Source of the DNA: Sphingopyxis sp. 2PD
Lineage (GTDB): Bacteria > Pseudomonadota > Alphaproteobacteria > Sphingomonadales > Sphingomonadaceae
DNA: 40,862 bases
Reading direction: 5' to 3'
NCBI RefSeq assembly: GCF_005503695.1
Contig: NZ_SCMU01000027.1
Location: 1-40,862 of the forward strand
Both the position numbers and the translations under genes were made by a program. Position 1 is the first letter of the stretch. Every line of letters starts with the position of its first letter. Positions 17,286-27,344 of the stretch are shown here, piece after piece. The notes below the pieces were generated by a model. That model was not told the DNA's origin. It saw nothing but the letters and a program-made list of their open reading frames with translations, and made no database searches.

Positions 17286-17936
17286 ATGAGCGACGCCGCG
17301 ATCGACGACCTGATCGACAATCTTGCCGACGAGCTGGAGCCGGTGCGCCCGCGCCGGGTCGCGCGCGGATCGCTGTGGGTTGCCGCGGGCTGGGCTGCGG
17401 GCGCCGCAATCTTGTTCGGGCTGGGCGGGATGCGGCACGATCTGGCCGAAGGCGTCATGATGCCCCCGCTGCCGCTGCTCGCCTTCTGGTTGATCGTGGC
17501 GTTGGGTTTCGCCGCGGCGTGGAGCGCGCTGCGGATGGGATTGCCGGGGGTCGGGCGCGATTACAGCGGATGGCGCTGGGCCGGGCTGGCGGCGCTCGCT
17601 TTGCCTTTGTCGGCGCTGGTGATGGCGATGGACGATGGCCATGCGGCGCTGGAAGCGGCGCATCCTGAAAATGGCCTGCATTGCCTGATGCAGGGGGTGC
17701 TCGCGGGGCTTGGCGTCGGCGCGGCGCTGTTTGGCTGGCTGAAGCACGGCGCGCCGACGTCGCCGGAGCGCGCCGGCTGGGTGGTCGGTATCGCGGCGGG
17801 CGCGGCGGGGGCGACGATCGTCGCGCTGCATTGCGCATCGAACGACATGATTCATATCGCGCTGTGGCACGGGCTCGCGGTGCTGTTGTCGGGCATTGCG
17901 GGCCGCATATTGCTGGCGCCGCTGCTGCGCTGGTAG
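17286..17936 (+). CDS. nrsF: Membrane anti-sigma factor NrsF (DUF1109)
   Basis: 216 residues with a short cytosolic N-terminus (DDLIDNLADELEPV) that would hold the sigma factor, then about six membrane helices. Cys133 (LHCLMQG) and Cys183 (LHCASND) fall at nearly the same positions as the two cysteines reported as essential for metal sensing in Caulobacter NrsF (131 and 181, from memory). This supports the prediction that metal or oxidant attack on these Cys releases SigF. ATG 17286 is chosen because a longer TTG start would overlap sigF further. Last gene of the operon. Confidence 0.92.
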   Translation: MSDAAIDDLIDNLADELEPVRPRRVARGSLWVAAGWAAGAAILFGLGGMRHDLAEGVMMPPLPLLAFWLIVALGFAAAWSALRMGLPGVGRDYSGWRWAGLAALALPLSALVMAMDDGHAALEAAHPENGLHCLMQGVLAGLGVGAALFGWLKHGAPTSPERAGWVVGIAAGAAGATIVALHCASNDMIHIALWHGLAVLLSGIAGRILLAPLLRW

Positions 17937-17958
17937 GATCGCTGGACAGCATATCTTC

Positions 17959-17982
17959 TGTGTGTTATACGTGTAATACACA
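17959..17982. promoter_or_regulatory. Palindromic operator before the DUF2807 lipoprotein gene
   Basis: TGTGTGTTAT-ACGT-GTAATACACA: 10-base arms agree at 8 positions around ACGT. It lies directly before the AAGGAG ribosome site (17983-17988) of the gene at 17996, so a bound repressor would block initiation. The A/T-rich arms stand out in GC-rich sequence. The regulator is not identifiable; GntR/YtrA-like sites have a similar GTGTA..TACAC look. Confidence 0.65.
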
Positions 17983-17995
17983 AAGGAGATTTGCG

Positions 17996-18763
17996 ATGCG
18001 TAACTGGACGATGGCGGCGCTGCCGCTGGCCTTGGCGATGACCGTCACCGCGTGCAGCGGCGCCGACCGCAAGGACGGCGCTTCGGCAGGCAAGGGCGAC
18101 GCGGCGCAGCCCGCCGATGCAGGCCCGACCACCACCCAAACCTATGCGCTGTCCGGATTTACCGAGGTCAAGGTCGCCGGTCCCGACGACGTGACCATTC
18201 GCCGCGGCGATGCCTTTTCGATCAGCGCCAAGGGGCCGCAGGCGGTGCTCGACCGGCTCGAGATCGAGGTCGACGGCCCGACGCTTTTGATCGGACGCAA
18301 GCGCGAAGGCTTCAGCTTTTCGAGCCGCGAGGACAATGACGTCGAAATCACGATCACCATGCCGCGTCTGACCGGCGCGCGGCTGACCGGGTCGGGGTCG
18401 ATCGATGCCGACAGCATGGACGGCGATGCGGTCGAGGCGGTGGTCACCGGTTCGGGCGACCTCAAGGTCGCGAAGCTGACCGCCAAGCGTGTCGACATCA
18501 GCGTATCGGGATCGGGCGACATCGAAATCGGCGGCGGCACCGTTGATGCCGGCGAATATGGTATCACCGGATCGGGTGACATCGACGCTGACGGCCTTGT
18601 CGCGCGGACGCTGGAGGTGTCGGTTACCGGATCGGGTAATGTCGAGGCGCAGGCGTCGGGCACGGCCGATGTCAGCATCCTGGGATCGGGCGACGTGACG
18701 CTGGGCGGTGGCGCAAAATGTTCGTCGCGCGAAGTCGGATCGGGGACCGTGACCTGCAAATGA
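17996..18763 (+). CDS. DUF2807 (head GIN-type) lipoprotein with G-S-G repeats
   Basis: A 255-residue protein. Residues 1-20 end in the lipobox VTAC, so Cys20 is probably lipidated and the protein held in the envelope. After a charged linker, a right-handed beta-helix is predicted from repeating units of about 18-22 residues each with TGSGSID, TGSGDLKV, SGSGDIEI, TGSGDIDA, TGSGNVEA, LGSGDVTL or VGSGTVTC. Two Cys close the last coils. The function of DUF2807 is not known; a role in envelope stress or adhesion is guessed from location. A palindrome lies just before its ribosome site. A diverged paralogue follows 43 bases downstream. Confidence 0.88.
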   Translation: MRNWTMAALPLALAMTVTACSGADRKDGASAGKGDAAQPADAGPTTTQTYALSGFTEVKVAGPDDVTIRRGDAFSISAKGPQAVLDRLEIEVDGPTLLIGRKREGFSFSSREDNDVEITITMPRLTGARLTGSGSIDADSMDGDAVEAVVTGSGDLKVAKLTAKRVDISVSGSGDIEIGGGTVDAGEYGITGSGDIDADGLVARTLEVSVTGSGNVEAQASGTADVSILGSGDVTLGGGAKCSSREVGSGTVTCK

Positions 18764-18806
18764 TGCGGTGCTGGCACCGTCTGCCCGGACGGGGTAAGGC
18801 GGTGCC

Positions 18807-19517
18807 ATGACCCTTGCGCTTCGAAACGCCGCACTGGCGGCCGCCGTCCTTTTGGCCACCGCCCCCGCTGCGGCAGCCGAAAAACGCTTTGGCCTCACCA
18901 GCTTCGAAGCGATCGAAGTCAACGCCGATTATGTGATCGAGGTGACGACGCGCGCTCCCGTCGGTGCGGTCGCGTCCGGGCCGCAGGATGCGCTCGACCG
19001 GCTGAGCCTCGAGGCGCGCGACGGACGGCTGGTGATCGGGACACGCCAGTTCGCGGGCGACGAAAAACGCCGCGCGCCGCGCGGTGCAGTGACGATCCGG
19101 ATCAATGTTGCGGGTCTGCGGACGGCGACGATGGGCGGCGCGGGATCGCTCAGCATCGACCGGATGAAGGGCAATCGCGTGTCGATCGCGCTGCGCGGGC
19201 CCGGGACGGTTTCGGTCGGCGCGATCGCCACCGACCGGCTTTCGGTCGCGATGATCGGCAACGGCACGATGACGCTGGGCGGAACGGCAAAACAGGCGCA
19301 AATGACCGTGTCGGGCGCGGGGCTGTTCGACGCGGGCGCACTGGCAGTCGACATGCTGACCTTCGACGGCGAAGGCGCGGGCGAGAACCGGCTGCTTGCA
19401 GTAAAGACCGCGGGAGTGACGGCGCGGGGGGTCGGCAAGACGGTGGTGCTGGGCAAGCCCGTGTGCACGGTGCGCAATGTCGGCGCCGGGTCGGTGCAGT
19501 GCGGGGCGGCGAAGTAA
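18807..19517 (+). CDS. DUF2807 family exported protein, diverged paralogue
   Basis: 236 residues. A signal peptide ends near APAAAA (about 24), without a lipobox. The same beta-helix layout as the upstream gene is seen, but the G-S-G turns have drifted (GGAGSLSI, RGPGTVSV, IGNGTMTL, SGAGLFDA, EGAGENRL, VGAGSVQC). The pair CTVRNVGAGSVQC near the C-terminus matches CSSREVGSGTVTC of its neighbour, supporting tandem duplication. Function unknown; probably cotranscribed with the gene at 17996. Confidence 0.85.
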   Translation: MTLALRNAALAAAVLLATAPAAAAEKRFGLTSFEAIEVNADYVIEVTTRAPVGAVASGPQDALDRLSLEARDGRLVIGTRQFAGDEKRRAPRGAVTIRINVAGLRTATMGGAGSLSIDRMKGNRVSIALRGPGTVSVGAIATDRLSVAMIGNGTMTLGGTAKQAQMTVSGAGLFDAGALAVDMLTFDGEGAGENRLLAVKTAGVTARGVGKTVVLGKPVCTVRNVGAGSVQCGAAK

Positions 19518-19566
19518 TAGTATAGCGTGTAAAGCGGGAATGTCGGGTATCGACCGAAAGTGGACG

Positions 19567-19899
19567 TCAGGCGTCGCTCAACCACTCAAGATGAAGGCCA
19601 GCACCATCAGCGAAATTGGCTGAACGAAGCCGATCCACCGTCTCAATCATCACTTTTGAAAGTTGCTGATTGGAAAGTGTCGCTGCAACCTCATTCTCGA
19701 CGCCGAGAATAGCGATCTTTGTGCCGATCAGCAGCACATAACGTTCGCTCTCCCCGCCGAAATTGCCCCAATAGCTGCTGAGACCGACGCCTTTTGCTGC
19801 GATTTGACGAGCGTCCCGTCGCTGCTCCAAGCTATCGATCTCTTCTACAGAGACGTCGAAACGCAAGCCAAAATACGCAACACACGCACTGGAACTCAT
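19567..19899 (-). CDS. Hypothetical cytosolic protein, low GC
   Basis: A 110-residue protein starting MSSSACVAYFGLRFDVS at ATG 19899, behind GGGAGG. It shows an alpha/beta pattern with no signal or membrane segment; motifs include GLSSYWGNFGGESERYVLLIG and KIAILGVENEVAATLSNQQL. I do not recognise the family. GC content is clearly below the neighbours, which points to horizontal origin. Such small alpha/beta orphans are sometimes immunity or cargo genes, but there is no direct support for that here. Confidence 0.7.
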   Translation of the reverse strand: MSSSACVAYFGLRFDVSVEEIDSLEQRRDARQIAAKGVGLSSYWGNFGGESERYVLLIGTKIAILGVENEVAATLSNQQLSKVMIETVDRLRSANFADGAGLHLEWLSDA

Positions 19900-19978
19900 A
19901 TCTTCGCCTCCCCTCCATCGGCGTAAAATGGTGAACGTCTGCAATCCACCCCAAAGCTGACCTCCGGCGGCAGGCCGC

Positions 19979-20782
19979 TTACTGCCCGGCTGTCCCCAAC
20001 CCATCGATCTTCTTCGACTGGCGGATGATCAGTCCGGGGAACCAGCGCGCGAGGCGCGCCAGCCGCCTGGCCATCTTGCCGACGGTTACATGGACCTTGT
20101 CGCCGTGGACCGCCGCCCACGCCGCCTCGGCGACACGTTCGACCGGGACGATCTCGAATCCGCTCTGCGACAGGCGGTCGCGCGCGGGTTCGTTGCTGTC
20201 GGCGCTGACCTGGTCGAGCAGGGGGGTGTCGATGAAGCCTGGCATCAGTGAGCGGACCTTGATGCCATATTTCGCAAATTCGATTTCCAGCGCCTCGGTC
20301 AGCCCGCGCACCGCGAATTTGGTCGCCGAATAGACGGCCAGCCCGGCGACCCCGTAGAATCCCGATGCCGACCCGGTGTTGAGGATCGCCGATCCCGGTG
20401 TGGCGCGCAGTTGCGGGAGCGCCATATAGATGCCGTTGACGACGCCGCCGAAATTGATCGCGATCAGCCGATCGTCCTCCTCGGGCGGCATGTCGGCAAA
20501 CTGGCCGCCGGTACCGATCCCGGCATTGTTGAACAGGACGTCGAGCCGGCCGCCGCTGGCGGCGGCAAATTCATCCAGCGCCGCCTTCCACTGATCACGG
20601 TCGCGCACGTCCATGACGTGGCGCGACGATGCGCCGTCGGGGAGGAGCGCGGCGGTTTCGTCGATCCCGGCGCGGTTGACGTCGGCGATGCCGACGAACC
20701 AGCCCTGCGCCGCGAAATGGCGCGCGACCGCGCGCCCGATGCCCGAACCGCCACCGGTAATGAAAATCGCCTTTCGAGCCAT
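19979..20782 (-). CDS. Short-chain dehydrogenase/reductase
   Basis: A 267-residue classical SDR. The cofactor motif is GGGSGIG (10-16), with Asp34 after the second strand favouring NAD(H). NNAG is at 85-88, and the active site is Ser140 (or 138), Tyr151 and Lys155 (YSATK). The C-terminal ~60 residues hold a hydrophobic segment (VTVGKMARRLARLARWFPGLIIR), suggesting loose membrane contact. ATG 20782 has AAGGAGG ahead. The substrate is unknown. A TetR-like palindrome sits at its promoter. Confidence 0.9.
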   Translation of the reverse strand: MARKAIFITGGGSGIGRAVARHFAAQGWFVGIADVNRAGIDETAALLPDGASSRHVMDVRDRDQWKAALDEFAAASGGRLDVLFNNAGIGTGGQFADMPPEEDDRLIAINFGGVVNGIYMALPQLRATPGSAILNTGSASGFYGVAGLAVYSATKFAVRGLTEALEIEFAKYGIKVRSLMPGFIDTPLLDQVSADSNEPARDRLSQSGFEIVPVERVAEAAWAAVHGDKVHVTVGKMARRLARLARWFPGLIIRQSKKIDGLGTAGQ

Positions 20783-20800
20783 CCCGCCCCTCCTTACATT

Positions 20801-20817
20801 CTTGTCAGTCCGACAAG
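20801..20817. promoter_or_regulatory. TetR-like operator at the SDR promoter
   Basis: CTTGTC-AGTCC-GACAAG, perfect 6-base arms, 19 bases ahead of the SDR start on the minus strand. A second weaker inverted repeat, TTGAC-GTGCCG-GTCAA, lies at 20825-20840 and includes a TTGAC that could serve as -35. The form resembles TetR-family sites that often control SDR/lipid genes. No such regulator is seen nearby. Confidence 0.6.
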
Positions 20818-20892
20818 ATGCCAAGTTGACGTGCCGGTCAAGCGACAATGACGGCTTGGCAAGCGGGCGGGCGGCTGGCTAAGAGGGCGGCG

Positions 20893-21408
20893 ATGACCCG
20901 CGGCCTCCGCCTGATCCTCCTGTTCCTGTTGCTGTTTTGCGCCGGACTGACCGCTCCGGCGCGTGCCGAGGTGGTCGTGAGCTTTTACAGCCATGATTTC
21001 GGCGACCGCTTTCCGCACGCCTTCATCGTCATGAAGGGCAAATTGGATGCGACGGGCGAGGTGATCGACGCCAATTACGGCTTTACCGCGACAACCGTCA
21101 GTCCGGCGATCCTGTTCGGGTCGGTCAAGGGCAAGGTGGAATCGTCGGAGCCCGACTATATCGCCAAGAGCGATCGCCAGTTCGATGTCGTCGTCGACGA
21201 TGCAACCTATGCGCGACTGATCGCCAAAGTCGCCGAATGGCGCGACCGTGAACAGCCGAGTTATAGCCTGAACAAGCGCAACTGCGTGCATTTCGTCATG
21301 GAACTGGCCGAGGCGGTCGGGCTCAAGGTCAATCGCAACAGCAAGCTGTTCAAGAAACCGAAGAGTTTTCTGATCGAGGTGAAGGGGCTTAACCCAGAGT
21401 TGGGATAG
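20893..21408 (+). CDS. Exported protein with LRAT/NlpC-P60-like motif
   Basis: 171 residues. A strong signal peptide (LILLFLLLFCAGLTAPARA) precedes a mature domain of about 145 residues. FPHAFIVMKG supplies a His in an early strand, and NRKNC-type NKRNCVHFVMELAEAVGL puts a Cys at the head of a helix. This His-then-Cys order and the N-C-x-H-F-V motif match circularly permuted papain-like enzymes such as LRAT and related NlpC/P60 proteins. It may be an envelope acyltransferase or peptidase; the activity is inferred. The next gene starts ten bases downstream, so they are probably one unit. Confidence 0.75.
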   Translation: MTRGLRLILLFLLLFCAGLTAPARAEVVVSFYSHDFGDRFPHAFIVMKGKLDATGEVIDANYGFTATTVSPAILFGSVKGKVESSEPDYIAKSDRQFDVVVDDATYARLIAKVAEWRDREQPSYSLNKRNCVHFVMELAEAVGLKVNRNSKLFKKPKSFLIEVKGLNPELG

Positions 21409-21417
21409 GGGGAATTC

Positions 21418-22437
21418 ATGTTGCCATTGTTATTGCTCCTCGCCACGGCGGCTGACCCCGTGACGCCAACTGACGTGGCGAGGGCTGGCGAGCCGATGAC
21501 ACCGGCGGGGAACCCGGGAACCTGGGCTACCAACGCCGATTATCCAGCGACGGCGATGCGCGACGAACGCGAGGGAACGACGGGCTTTCGCTTGACGATC
21601 GGGCCGGACGGACTGCCGCAGCGGTGCGACGTCACATCGTCGAGCGGACATACCGATCTTGATACCACGACCTGCCGACTGGTGATGGAGCGCGCGCGCT
21701 TTCGGCCGGGCCGCGACGAAAATAACCAGCCCGTCGGCGGTACCTATTCCAACCGCATTCGCTGGACGATCCCGGACAATTACATCGACAAACTGGCAAA
21801 TGCGGGATTTAGCGTCGACCAGACACGCGAGAGCTGGCCGCGCGGTCCGTCGCCCCTTCCCGCCATGCTGCTGATCGACACGACAGCCCATTATCCCGCC
21901 GCAGCCCTTGCCGCCCGCCACGAGGGCGATGTCCATATGGCTGTAAGCGTCGATGCGCTGGGCAAGGTGAGCGGATGCAGTGTCATTAACAGCAGCCTGT
22001 CGGCCGATCTCGACAAGGCGGCCTGTGCCTTGATGTTGAGCCAGGGTGCCTTCACGCCGGCGCTCGACGGCAATGGAAAGCCGACCAAGGGGGTCGTGCC
22101 CGCGATGTTCCGCTGGTTCCTGCCGCGGCCGGAGGCACCCGTCGCCAACGCCGAGCGGTCGCTCGCGCTGCGGAAATTTCCGATGAGCGAACCGGGGGAA
22201 TCCTCGCTGTCGGTACTGTTGGACGCCGAAGGCAAGGCGAGCAATTGTACTTATTCAAGAATCGGCGAAACATGGCTTGTGGCCCCCGGCATCAACCCGT
22301 GCGACACGATCGGTGGGGCGCAGCACTATATTCCCTTCACGGATGCCAAGGGCCAGCCGGTCGCGCGGCGCATAACGCTCCGCATCGAAGCGAAGATCGA
22401 GGCGCCCGACGTCGCAAAGCCGTCCACGGTGCCATAA
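21418..22437 (+). CDS. Periplasmic protein with three TonB-C-like repeats
   Basis: 339 residues with a short signal (MLPLLLLLATAA). Repeat 1 (about 37-116) is NADYPATAMRDEREGTTGFRL and onward with TIGPDGLPQRCDVTSSSGH; repeat 2 (about 152-232) is AHYPAAALAARHEGDVHMAV with VDALGKVSGCSVINSS; repeat 3 (about 260-330) is degenerate, LLDAEGKASNCTYSR. Each repeat holds a C...C pair. The YP-x-x-A and V-x-x-x-G-x-v-x-x-C pattern is that of the TonB C-terminal domain. It lacks the membrane anchor and Pro-rich span of real TonB, so it is unlikely to transmit energy. GGGGGAA precedes ATG 21418. Confidence 0.8.
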   Translation: MLPLLLLLATAADPVTPTDVARAGEPMTPAGNPGTWATNADYPATAMRDEREGTTGFRLTIGPDGLPQRCDVTSSSGHTDLDTTTCRLVMERARFRPGRDENNQPVGGTYSNRIRWTIPDNYIDKLANAGFSVDQTRESWPRGPSPLPAMLLIDTTAHYPAAALAARHEGDVHMAVSVDALGKVSGCSVINSSLSADLDKAACALMLSQGAFTPALDGNGKPTKGVVPAMFRWFLPRPEAPVANAERSLALRKFPMSEPGESSLSVLLDAEGKASNCTYSRIGETWLVAPGINPCDTIGGAQHYIPFTDAKGQPVARRITLRIEAKIEAPDVAKPSTVP

Positions 22438-22508
22438 TCCGCCCACTAAGGTTCTGCCCCTAGACGCCGCGCAGCTTTCACCCTATGTTCAGGGAACGGG
22501 GCGCAATA

Positions 22509-22530
22509 TGTTACGCTCCGATGCGTAACA
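22509..22530. promoter_or_regulatory. Perfect palindrome before the small gene upstream of secA
   Basis: TGTTACGC-TCCGAT-GCGTAACA, 8-base perfect arms around a 6-base centre. It lies ten bases before the TTG start at 22541, overlapping its AGGGG ribosome site. It could be an operator or, if transcribed, an RNA hairpin limiting translation of the 90-residue gene. Confidence 0.6.
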
Positions 22531-22540
22531 GGGGCGATTC

Positions 22541-22813
22541 TTGCGGTTATTGCTGACCCTTTTGGCATTGCTGACCGGTCTGGCGACTGCCGACCGGGCG
22601 GTTGCCGCGCCTGCCGTTCCGGCGGCGATGGGGGCGCTGGTCCTGCTCGCCGAAACCGCGGGCCAGGCCGAGGTCAGCGATAGCGAACGTCGTCCGTCCG
22701 CGACAACGCCGACCCGGCGGTCGAGCGGCGGCGGTACGGGCCGCAAGCCGCGCAAGGCGCCGCCTCCGCATCTTCCCGGCCTCCTCACCGGCAGCGACCG
22801 CGCGCTCGAATAG
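22541..22813 (+). CDS. Small exported Pro-rich protein before secA, possible secretion monitor
   Basis: 90 residues, TTG start with AGGGG six bases upstream. Residues 1-23 form a signal-like segment (LLLTLLALLTGLATADRAVAA), then a second hydrophobic stretch and a polar linker. Near the end it reads GRKPRKAPPPHLPG, a basic and proline-rich stretch. Small exported proteins with Arg/Ala/Pro C-terminal arrest motifs (RAGP in SecM, RAPP in alphaproteobacterial arrest peptides) precede and control sec genes in other bacteria. KAPPP is close to but not identical with RAPP, so the role is a suggestion. Its stop lies 107 bases before secA. Confidence 0.6.
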   Translation: MRLLLTLLALLTGLATADRAVAAPAVPAAMGALVLLAETAGQAEVSDSERRPSATTPTRRSSGGGTGRKPRKAPPPHLPGLLTGSDRALE

Positions 22814-22847
22814 AGTGCCGGTTTAGCGTCCTGTTCGTGCAGGCGCC

Positions 22848-22914
22848 GCCCCGCGATGGGGCTTTGCATATTCTTGCGGCCTCTGGGCCGCCCTTTCATT
22901 CATATTCCAAGGAA
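22848..22914 (+). promoter_or_regulatory. Two hairpins and ribosome site in the secA leader
   Basis: GCCCC-GCGAT-GGGGC (22848-22862) and GCGGCC-TCTG-GGCCGC (22876-22891) are perfect stems. The secA ribosome site AAGGAA (22909-22914) follows 17 bases after the second stem. The order small exported gene, hairpins, secA ribosome site resembles secM-secA leaders, though the stems shown do not themselves cover the ribosome site. Confidence 0.5.
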
Positions 22915-22920
22915 TCCTAG

Positions 22921-25655
<2,735 letters not shown>

Positions 25656-25656
<1 letters not shown>

Positions 25657-26015
25657 TGGCGGACGTCGGGCGGACCGAGCTGCGGCTGCGGATCCGGCTC
25701 GGCGATGCCATTGCGATGGGGCCTGGCAAGGCCGACTTGCTCGACGCGATCGACGCGACCGGTTCGATCTCGGCAGCGGCGCGCCAACTGGGCATGAGCT
25801 ATCGCCGTGCGTGGCTGCTCGTCGAGGAGATGAACAGCTGTTTTGCCGCCCCGCTGGTCGAGGCCAGGCCGGGGGCCGGTGCGCAGCTGAGCGATTCAGC
25901 CCACGCGATGCTTGCTGCCTACCGGGCCAGCGACGCTGCGGCGCAGGCGGCGGCGACCCGGGCCGCTGGACCGATCATTGCTGCCCTGCGATCAGGGAGC
26001 TCGGACGATCAATAG
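25656..26015 (+). CDS. ModE N-terminal-type winged-helix regulator
   Basis: 119 residues, consisting only of the DNA-binding domain of ModE (LRIRLGDAIAMGPGKADLLDAI, then TGSISAAARQLGMSYRRAWLLVEEMN, the helix-turn-helix). The TOBE molybdate-binding domains are missing, so it cannot sense molybdate as full ModE does; many bacteria carry such short forms. It is coupled to secA by a one-base overlap, which is probably a matter of position. Its tail overlaps the convergent gene by 24 bases. Confidence 0.88.
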
Positions 26016-26429
26016 CCGGACGCGCGCGACCTCGGCTTTGGACAACGCCAGTTCGTAAGTCCCGACCGGCAGATTGAACCAGACGATCTTGCGAATGCCC
26101 GAACAGGCGGGGCCATGGCCGTGCCCGATCGATGACACGGGTGCGGCGTTCGTAATGACATCGATCCAGACTTTTTCATCGGCGGCGATCCCATAGCGAC
26201 CCGCCTCCGTAATTGCGATCTGCCGCGATGTGCCGCCATTTTCGAGCGCTAGCACCGTCGGGCGGCCGACTTCGGGGATCACCGCGTGGTTCCCGTCGGG
26301 CAAGGACCATGCCGCGAACGGTGTAGCGCGCAGGTCCGCCGGGGCGGTGCAAGCCGCAGTGACGGGTTCGGGCGCGGGGGGTTTCGCGGCGACGATTTGC
26401 AGCGCCAGCAAAGCGGTTTGCAAAGACAT
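25992..26429 (-). CDS. Exported hypothetical protein
   Basis: About 145 residues from MSLQTALLALQIVAA (ATG 26429; a start three codons upstream is possible). A weak signal peptide precedes the mature part, which begins near KPPAPEPVTAAC. Cys residues occur at about 27 and 108 (HGHGPACSGIRKIVWFNLPVG), and the C-terminal half is beta-rich (GTYELALSKAEVARVRLLIVR), reminiscent of small periplasmic beta-sandwich domains. I do not recognise a family. It lies head-to-head with the transporter gene at 26503 and tail-to-tail with the ModE-like gene. Confidence 0.65.
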   Translation of the reverse strand: MSLQTALLALQIVAAKPPAPEPVTAACTAPADLRATPFAAWSLPDGNHAVIPEVGRPTVLALENGGTSRQIAITEAGRYGIAADEKVWIDVITNAAPVSSIGHGHGPACSGIRKIVWFNLPVGTYELALSKAEVARVRLLIVRAP

Positions 26430-26457
26430 CGTGATCATTCCGTCCCTCTGGTCAATC

Positions 26458-26474
26458 TATATCCTGCTGTATAT
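26458..26474. promoter_or_regulatory. TATAT-N7-TATAT motif between divergent genes, possible ModE-type site
   Basis: Two TATAT blocks seven bases apart in the gap between the genes at 26429 (minus) and 26503 (plus). E. coli ModE sites contain TATA-rich half-sites with a similar gap, and a ModE-like protein is encoded 450 bases away. The dyad is imperfect, so this is a weak candidate. It could equally be a -10 region. Confidence 0.35.
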
Positions 26475-26502
26475 GGCTTGGCGCATCAGGCAAGGGGTTT
26501 TC

Positions 26503-27237
26503 ATGGGCGGACTGGCAATAGCTTTCGGTTTCACGGCGCTGCTCTACGCCGCGGTCGGGTTCGGTGGCGGGTCGACCTATACCGCGCTGCTGATCCTTGG
26601 AGGCGTGGCGGTGGGGCTGGTTCCGGCAATCAGTCTCGCGTGCAACGTCATCGTCGTCAGCGGCGGGACGATCCGGTTCGCGCGCGCCGGGGTGATGCCG
26701 TGGGCGAAGGCGCTGCCGCTGATCGCGGTCGCGGCGCCGCTTGCGTTCCTTGGCGGACTGACCCCGGTGAAACAGGGCGTGCTCGTCATGCTGCTAGGAT
26801 TGTCGCTGCTCGCCTCGGCGATCGCGCTGCTGTTCCAGCCGCGGACGGCCCAGCCCGTCAAACTGTCGCCCAAGCTGTTGCTGCCGATCGCGGCGGCGCT
26901 GGGCTATCTTGCGGGCGTGGTCGGCATTGGCGGGGGGATATTCCTCGCGCCGATCCTGCACCTCATCCGCTGGGCCGAGGAACGGTCCGTCGCTGCGACC
27001 GCGAGCCTGTTCATCCTCGTCAACAGCCTGTTCGGGTTGACCGGCCAGCTGATCAAGGGCCAGGGCGGTGCGATGGTCGGCGCGGTTGCCAGCCATTGGC
27101 CGCTGCTGGTCGCGGTGCTGATCGGCGGCGCGATCGGGACGCAGCTTGCCGTCAAGAGTGGGCCCGCGGCGCTGATCCGGCGGCTCACCGCCGTGCTTGT
27201 CGGCTTTGTCGCCATCCGCCTGTTATTTGGTTTCTAA
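26503..27237 (+). CDS. TauE/SafE-family (sulfite/anion exporter) membrane protein
   Basis: 244 residues with about eight membrane helices in two similar halves. ALLYAAVGFGGGSTYTALLIL near residue 14 and LAGVVGIGGGIFLAPIL near 145 carry the paired G-G-G motifs typical of the family. It moves sulfite, sulfoacetate or other small anions across the inner membrane; the substrate cannot be told. ATG 26503 is chosen for AAGGGG five bases ahead; ATG 26473 would add ten residues. Confidence 0.88.
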   Translation: MGGLAIAFGFTALLYAAVGFGGGSTYTALLILGGVAVGLVPAISLACNVIVVSGGTIRFARAGVMPWAKALPLIAVAAPLAFLGGLTPVKQGVLVMLLGLSLLASAIALLFQPRTAQPVKLSPKLLLPIAAALGYLAGVVGIGGGIFLAPILHLIRWAEERSVAATASLFILVNSLFGLTGQLIKGQGGAMVGAVASHWPLLVAVLIGGAIGTQLAVKSGPAALIRRLTAVLVGFVAIRLLFGF

Positions 27238-27344
27238 CGCTTTTTTGTGCGCTTGCCTTCGCGCGTAGCGGTGCTAGCATCGTTGCCATAAGCTTGGTGG
27301 CCACGTAGCCGGCAAGCAGCGCAGCAGCTGGAACAGGATGCGCC

